From: Candidatus Sumerlaeota bacterium
GTDB taxonomy: Bacteria > Sumerlaeota > Sumerlaeia > SLMS01
NCBI GenBank assembly: GCA_020850785.1
Contig: JADZDZ010000114.1
Location: 1 to 8,055, forward strand
Direction: 5' to 3'
Length of the DNA stretch: 8,055 bases
Shown here in pieces: positions 6,003 to 8,055 of this stretch. The notes beneath the pieces are model-generated. The model was not told the origin of the DNA and did no database searches. It saw only the letters and a program-made list of their open reading frames with translations. Each line of letters opens with the position of its first letter. Within the stretch, counting starts at the first letter, position 1. The translations under genes and the position numbers were made by a program.

Positions 6003-7777
6003 ACCAACCGGAAATTTCAAGCCTGCGTTTGCTGCGCTGGTATGTGGGGAAGTTTCGCGGCGACAAGTTGCGCATCGCGAGCGGCGTTCTGATTTCGCTC
6101 GTGCAAGCCATCATCGTTATTCCCATTCCCCTGATCTTGCGGCATGTGATCGACGTCTCAATTCCCGCGCGCGACACCGCCGACCTTGCGAAGTGCATCG
6201 TGCTCGCCGCCATCCTGTACGCGGCAAACGCCGGGATGTCCTACTCCGCGATGTCGCTCACGCTTCGAGCCACCAAGCGCGTGACGGAGAAGCTCCGCGC
6301 AAGGCTCTGCATGCAGCTCCAACAGATTTCGCTCCGCTTCTACGACAAGGAGAAGGCCAGCGAGCTGCACTCCAGCGTCGTGCTGGACACGGAGCGCATC
6401 GACATCATGGGCAATGCAATCATCAGCCACCTGATGACATCCCTCGTCATGTTCCTTCTCGGCAGCGCGCTGCTCGCCTACGTGAACATGAAACTCTTCC
6501 TCGTCATGCTCCTGGTTCTTCCGTTGTATATCGTGATGCACCACTTCAACAAGCGGCGCATGCGCGAGGTGCACCAGCAGTTCAACGAGGGGATGAAGGG
6601 CATGAGCAGCCTCGTGAATGATCTGCTGCAGACCATTCGCCTCGTGAAGACCTTCGCGCGTGAGGCCCACGAGCAGAATCGCGCGGAAAAGCAGTTCCGC
6701 ACCGTCACGGAGCGGGCCTTGGCGATGACGATCTTTTCCGCCTACTACGGCTCTTTGATGAACTTTTTGTCCAACATGATGACGCTGACGGTGTACCTCG
6801 TCGGCGGATTCCTCATCATCCGAAACAGCATGACGCTTGGCGACCTTGTTGCCTTCGCCGGCATGATCGCGTTTTTGGTGAATCCCATCAACGTGTTCAT
6901 GGGAAATGTTTCGAACCTGTTTCAGGGCCTCGCCTCCCTGCGGCCGGTCCATAGCCTGCTCACGCTGAACGATCCTTTGGAAATCAACGAGGGGAAGGAG
7001 GAAATCGCCACTCTACGTGGGTCCGTGGAGTTTGATCATGTTTCCTTCTACTACGACAATCCGCAGCACATGGCGCTGCGTGACGTGGACATCAATGTCC
7101 GTCCCGGCCAGACCATTGCGCTGGTGGGCGAAAGCGGCGCGGGAAAATCCACCTTCGCAAGCCTGCTCTTGGGATTCTACGAACCAACGCAGGGCGCCAT
7201 CCGCATCGATGGCCGCGATCTTCGCGACCTGAATCTGCGAAAATTGCGGGAACAGATCGGCGTCGTCACGCAGGACAACGTGATGCTGAACACATCCATT
7301 CGTGACAATCTGCTGTATGGAAAATTGAATGCCACGGATGAGGAGCTTGAGCGCGCCACCAGAGACGCCTTCGCCCACGATTTCATTCAGGCGATTCCCG
7401 ACGGCATGGATGCGATAGTGGGGGATCGGGGCGTCCGTCTTTCCGGCGGGCAGCGTCAGCGGCTCGCGATCGCCCGCGCCCTTCTCAAGAATCCGCAGGT
7501 GTTGATTCTGGATGAAGCCACCTCCGCGCTCGACAGTGAGTCAGAGGCGCAGATCCAAAAGGCCATGGAACGCCTGCAGGCAGATCGCACCTGCATCATC
7601 ATCGCGCATCGCCTCAGCACCGTCATGTCGGCGGACCGAATTCTTGTCTTCCGCGACGGCACGATCGTCGAAAGTGGAACCCACGGGGAACTCCTCGAAT
7701 TCGGCGGGGAGTATGCCCGCCTCTGCGACCGGCAGTTTTCACCGGGAAACAGCCCAAAGCCTACCGAATTCCCCTAA
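5999..7777 (+). CDS. ABC exporter, fused permease/ATPase (MsbA/multidrug-type half transporter)
   Basis: This 592-residue type IV ABC exporter half-transporter would work as a homodimer in the inner membrane, exporting a lipid, drug or peptide at the cost of ATP. Six helices are visible near 27-48, 66-88, 139-160, 163-181, 244-275 (probably with its loop) and 280-305. The nucleotide-binding domain has the A-loop region FYYDNPQHMALRDV, Walker A GESGAGKST (377-385), Q-loop Gln425, signature LSGGQ (481-485), Walker B LILDE with D505 and catalytic E506, the D-loop SALD, and switch His537. All catalytic residues are intact. The ATG sits in an ATGA overlap with the upstream stop; the AGGAG at 5992-5996 is only two bases from it, so translation probably depends on reinitiation. 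The tight coupling to the DUF58 and DUF4129 genes suggests a shared envelope role. Assignment to MsbA (lipid A) specifically is not justified from sequence alone, so no symbol is given. Confidence 0.93.
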   Translation: MNQPEISSLRLLRWYVGKFRGDKLRIASGVLISLVQAIIVIPIPLILRHVIDVSIPARDTADLAKCIVLAAILYAANAGMSYSAMSLTLRATKRVTEKLRARLCMQLQQISLRFYDKEKASELHSSVVLDTERIDIMGNAIISHLMTSLVMFLLGSALLAYVNMKLFLVMLLVLPLYIVMHHFNKRRMREVHQQFNEGMKGMSSLVNDLLQTIRLVKTFAREAHEQNRAEKQFRTVTERALAMTIFSAYYGSLMNFLSNMMTLTVYLVGGFLIIRNSMTLGDLVAFAGMIAFLVNPINVFMGNVSNLFQGLASLRPVHSLLTLNDPLEINEGKEEIATLRGSVEFDHVSFYYDNPQHMALRDVDINVRPGQTIALVGESGAGKSTFASLLLGFYEPTQGAIRIDGRDLRDLNLRKLREQIGVVTQDNVMLNTSIRDNLLYGKLNATDEELERATRDAFAHDFIQAIPDGMDAIVGDRGVRLSGGQRQRLAIARALLKNPQVLILDEATSALDSESEAQIQKAMERLQADRTCIIIAHRLSTVMSADRILVFRDGTIVESGTHGELLEFGGEYARLCDRQFSPGNSPKPTEFP

Positions 7778-7807
7778 TTTTCGCCGCACTTTCACCAAGT
7801 TTTGCTC

Positions 7808-7840
7808 CCGCGAATGAATCACGTTGTCATTCACACGCGG
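7808..7840 (+). repeat. Imperfect inverted repeat (hairpin) upstream of the pilT-like gene
   Basis: CCGCG (7808-7812) pairs with CGCGG (7836-7840), and AATGA (7813-7817) pairs with TCATT (7827-7831). The loop is nine bases and CACA (7832-7835) is bulged on the 3' side. It lies 30 bases after the exporter stop and 46 bases before the pilT-like start. No T-tract follows it on the + strand, so it is not a standard intrinsic terminator. It could be an operator, an mRNA structure or a transcript-end stabiliser. Confidence 0.45.
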
Positions 7841-7852
7841 CCTGCATAGCTT
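7824..7852 (+). promoter_or_regulatory. Weak candidate sigma70-type promoter for the pilT-like gene
   Basis: TTGTCA (7824-7829) matches the -35 consensus at five of six bases. After a 17-base spacer, TAGCTT (7847-7852) matches the -10 consensus at only three of six, including the important second A and last T. It lies in the only intergenic space before pilT, where a promoter is plausible. The -35 would overlap the hairpin at 7808-7840. Confidence 0.22.
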
Positions 7853-7873
7853 CCACCGCCAGAGAAAATTTCC

Positions 7874-7879
7874 AGAGGA
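7874..7879 (+). promoter_or_regulatory. Ribosome-binding site of the pilT-like gene
   Basis: AGAGGA lies seven bases before the ATG at 7887, an ideal distance. It fixes the start of the truncated gene and is the clearest Shine-Dalgarno sequence in the window. Confidence 0.7.
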
Positions 7880-7886
7880 TTGTCAT

Positions 7887-8055
7887 ATGCTGTCCGTTCG
7901 CTTGGATGATTTGCTGATCGAGATGGTGGAGCGCGGCTCCTCCGACCTCTTCCTGAAGGCTGGCGTCCCGCCGCACATTCGCGTGGATGGAAAAATTGCC
8001 GCGCTCGATTATGGAGAGCTCAGCCTTGAGGAGACTCAGGATATCGCCTATGGCA
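7887..8055 (+). CDS. Type IV pilus retraction ATPase PilT/PilU family, N-terminal fragment
   Basis: Only the first 56 codons are in the window; the gene continues beyond 8055. The product starts MLSVRLDDLLIEMVERGSSD and carries the N-terminal PilT pattern: an initial helix, then SSDLFLKAGVPPHIRVDGKI with the conserved SDL, GxPP and IRVDG elements, followed by LSLEETQDIAYG, which matches the L-x-x-E-E start of the next helix. PilT is a hexameric cytoplasmic ATPase that powers pilus retraction and twitching motility. The ATP-binding half is not visible, so PilT and PilU cannot be told apart, and an assembly ATPase with a similar N-terminal domain is not fully excluded. It is separated from the exporter gene by 109 nt and may begin a new transcription unit. 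Confidence 0.85.
   Translation, partial: MLSVRLDDLLIEMVERGSSDLFLKAGVPPHIRVDGKIAALDYGELSLEETQDIAYG

Noticed and set aside
4959..6020. A 353-codon open frame on the minus strand
   Set aside because: It mirrors the DUF4129 membrane protein gene, has very high charged-residue content and no domain; a shadow frame.
6193..6621. Other-frame ORFs inside the ABC exporter gene
   Set aside because: They overlap a gene with fully intact catalytic motifs, have skewed composition and no domain.

Overview
The window is a moderately GC-rich, densely coded bacterial stretch with every gene on the + strand. It holds parts or all of eight genes: the 3' end of a CUT1-type sugar ABC importer permease, rsmA (ksgA), a Wzt-like polysaccharide-export ATPase, a zinc-less MDR dehydrogenase homologue, a DUF58 membrane protein, a multi-pass DUF4129 membrane protein, an MsbA-like ABC exporter, and the 5' end of a pilT-like gene. 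The Wzt-type ATPase, the MsbA-like exporter and the type IV pilus retraction ATPase together suggest a diderm (Gram-negative-type) bacterium. No gene here fixes the phylum. No phage, IS, CRISPR, tRNA or rRNA signal was seen, and no gene-free stretch exceeds about 120 bases.

Layout. Positions 1-2435 read as one transcription unit: the permease ends 7 nt before rsmA, and rsmA overlaps the Wzt-like ATPase gene by the 4 bases ATGA. A 72-nt gap precedes the MDR gene (2508-3479). A second tightly coupled block runs to 7777: DUF58, then the DUF4129 protein, then the ABC exporter, with ATGA overlaps at 4800-4803 and 5999-6002. A 109-nt intergenic region with an imperfect hairpin and a weak candidate promoter then leads into the pilT-like gene, which is cut by the window end.

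How the genes may work together. The first block mixes housekeeping (16S rRNA dimethylation) with sugar import and glycan export. The second block resembles the widespread MoxR-DUF58-TgpA cell-envelope locus with two differences. There is no MoxR AAA+ ATPase in the window, and the TgpA-like protein has the membrane part and the cytoplasmic DUF4129 tail but only a loop of about 30 residues where the periplasmic transglutaminase domain would sit. An ABC exporter is translationally coupled to the pair. This DUF58 / transglutaminase-less TgpA / ABC exporter module is the least ordinary part of the window. A second point is the DUF58 start: its first membrane helix is encoded upstream of the first canonical start codon, so the real start may be a rare codon such as ATT at 3514. 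A third is the MDR protein, whose nucleotide-binding glycine motif and zinc ligands are altered.
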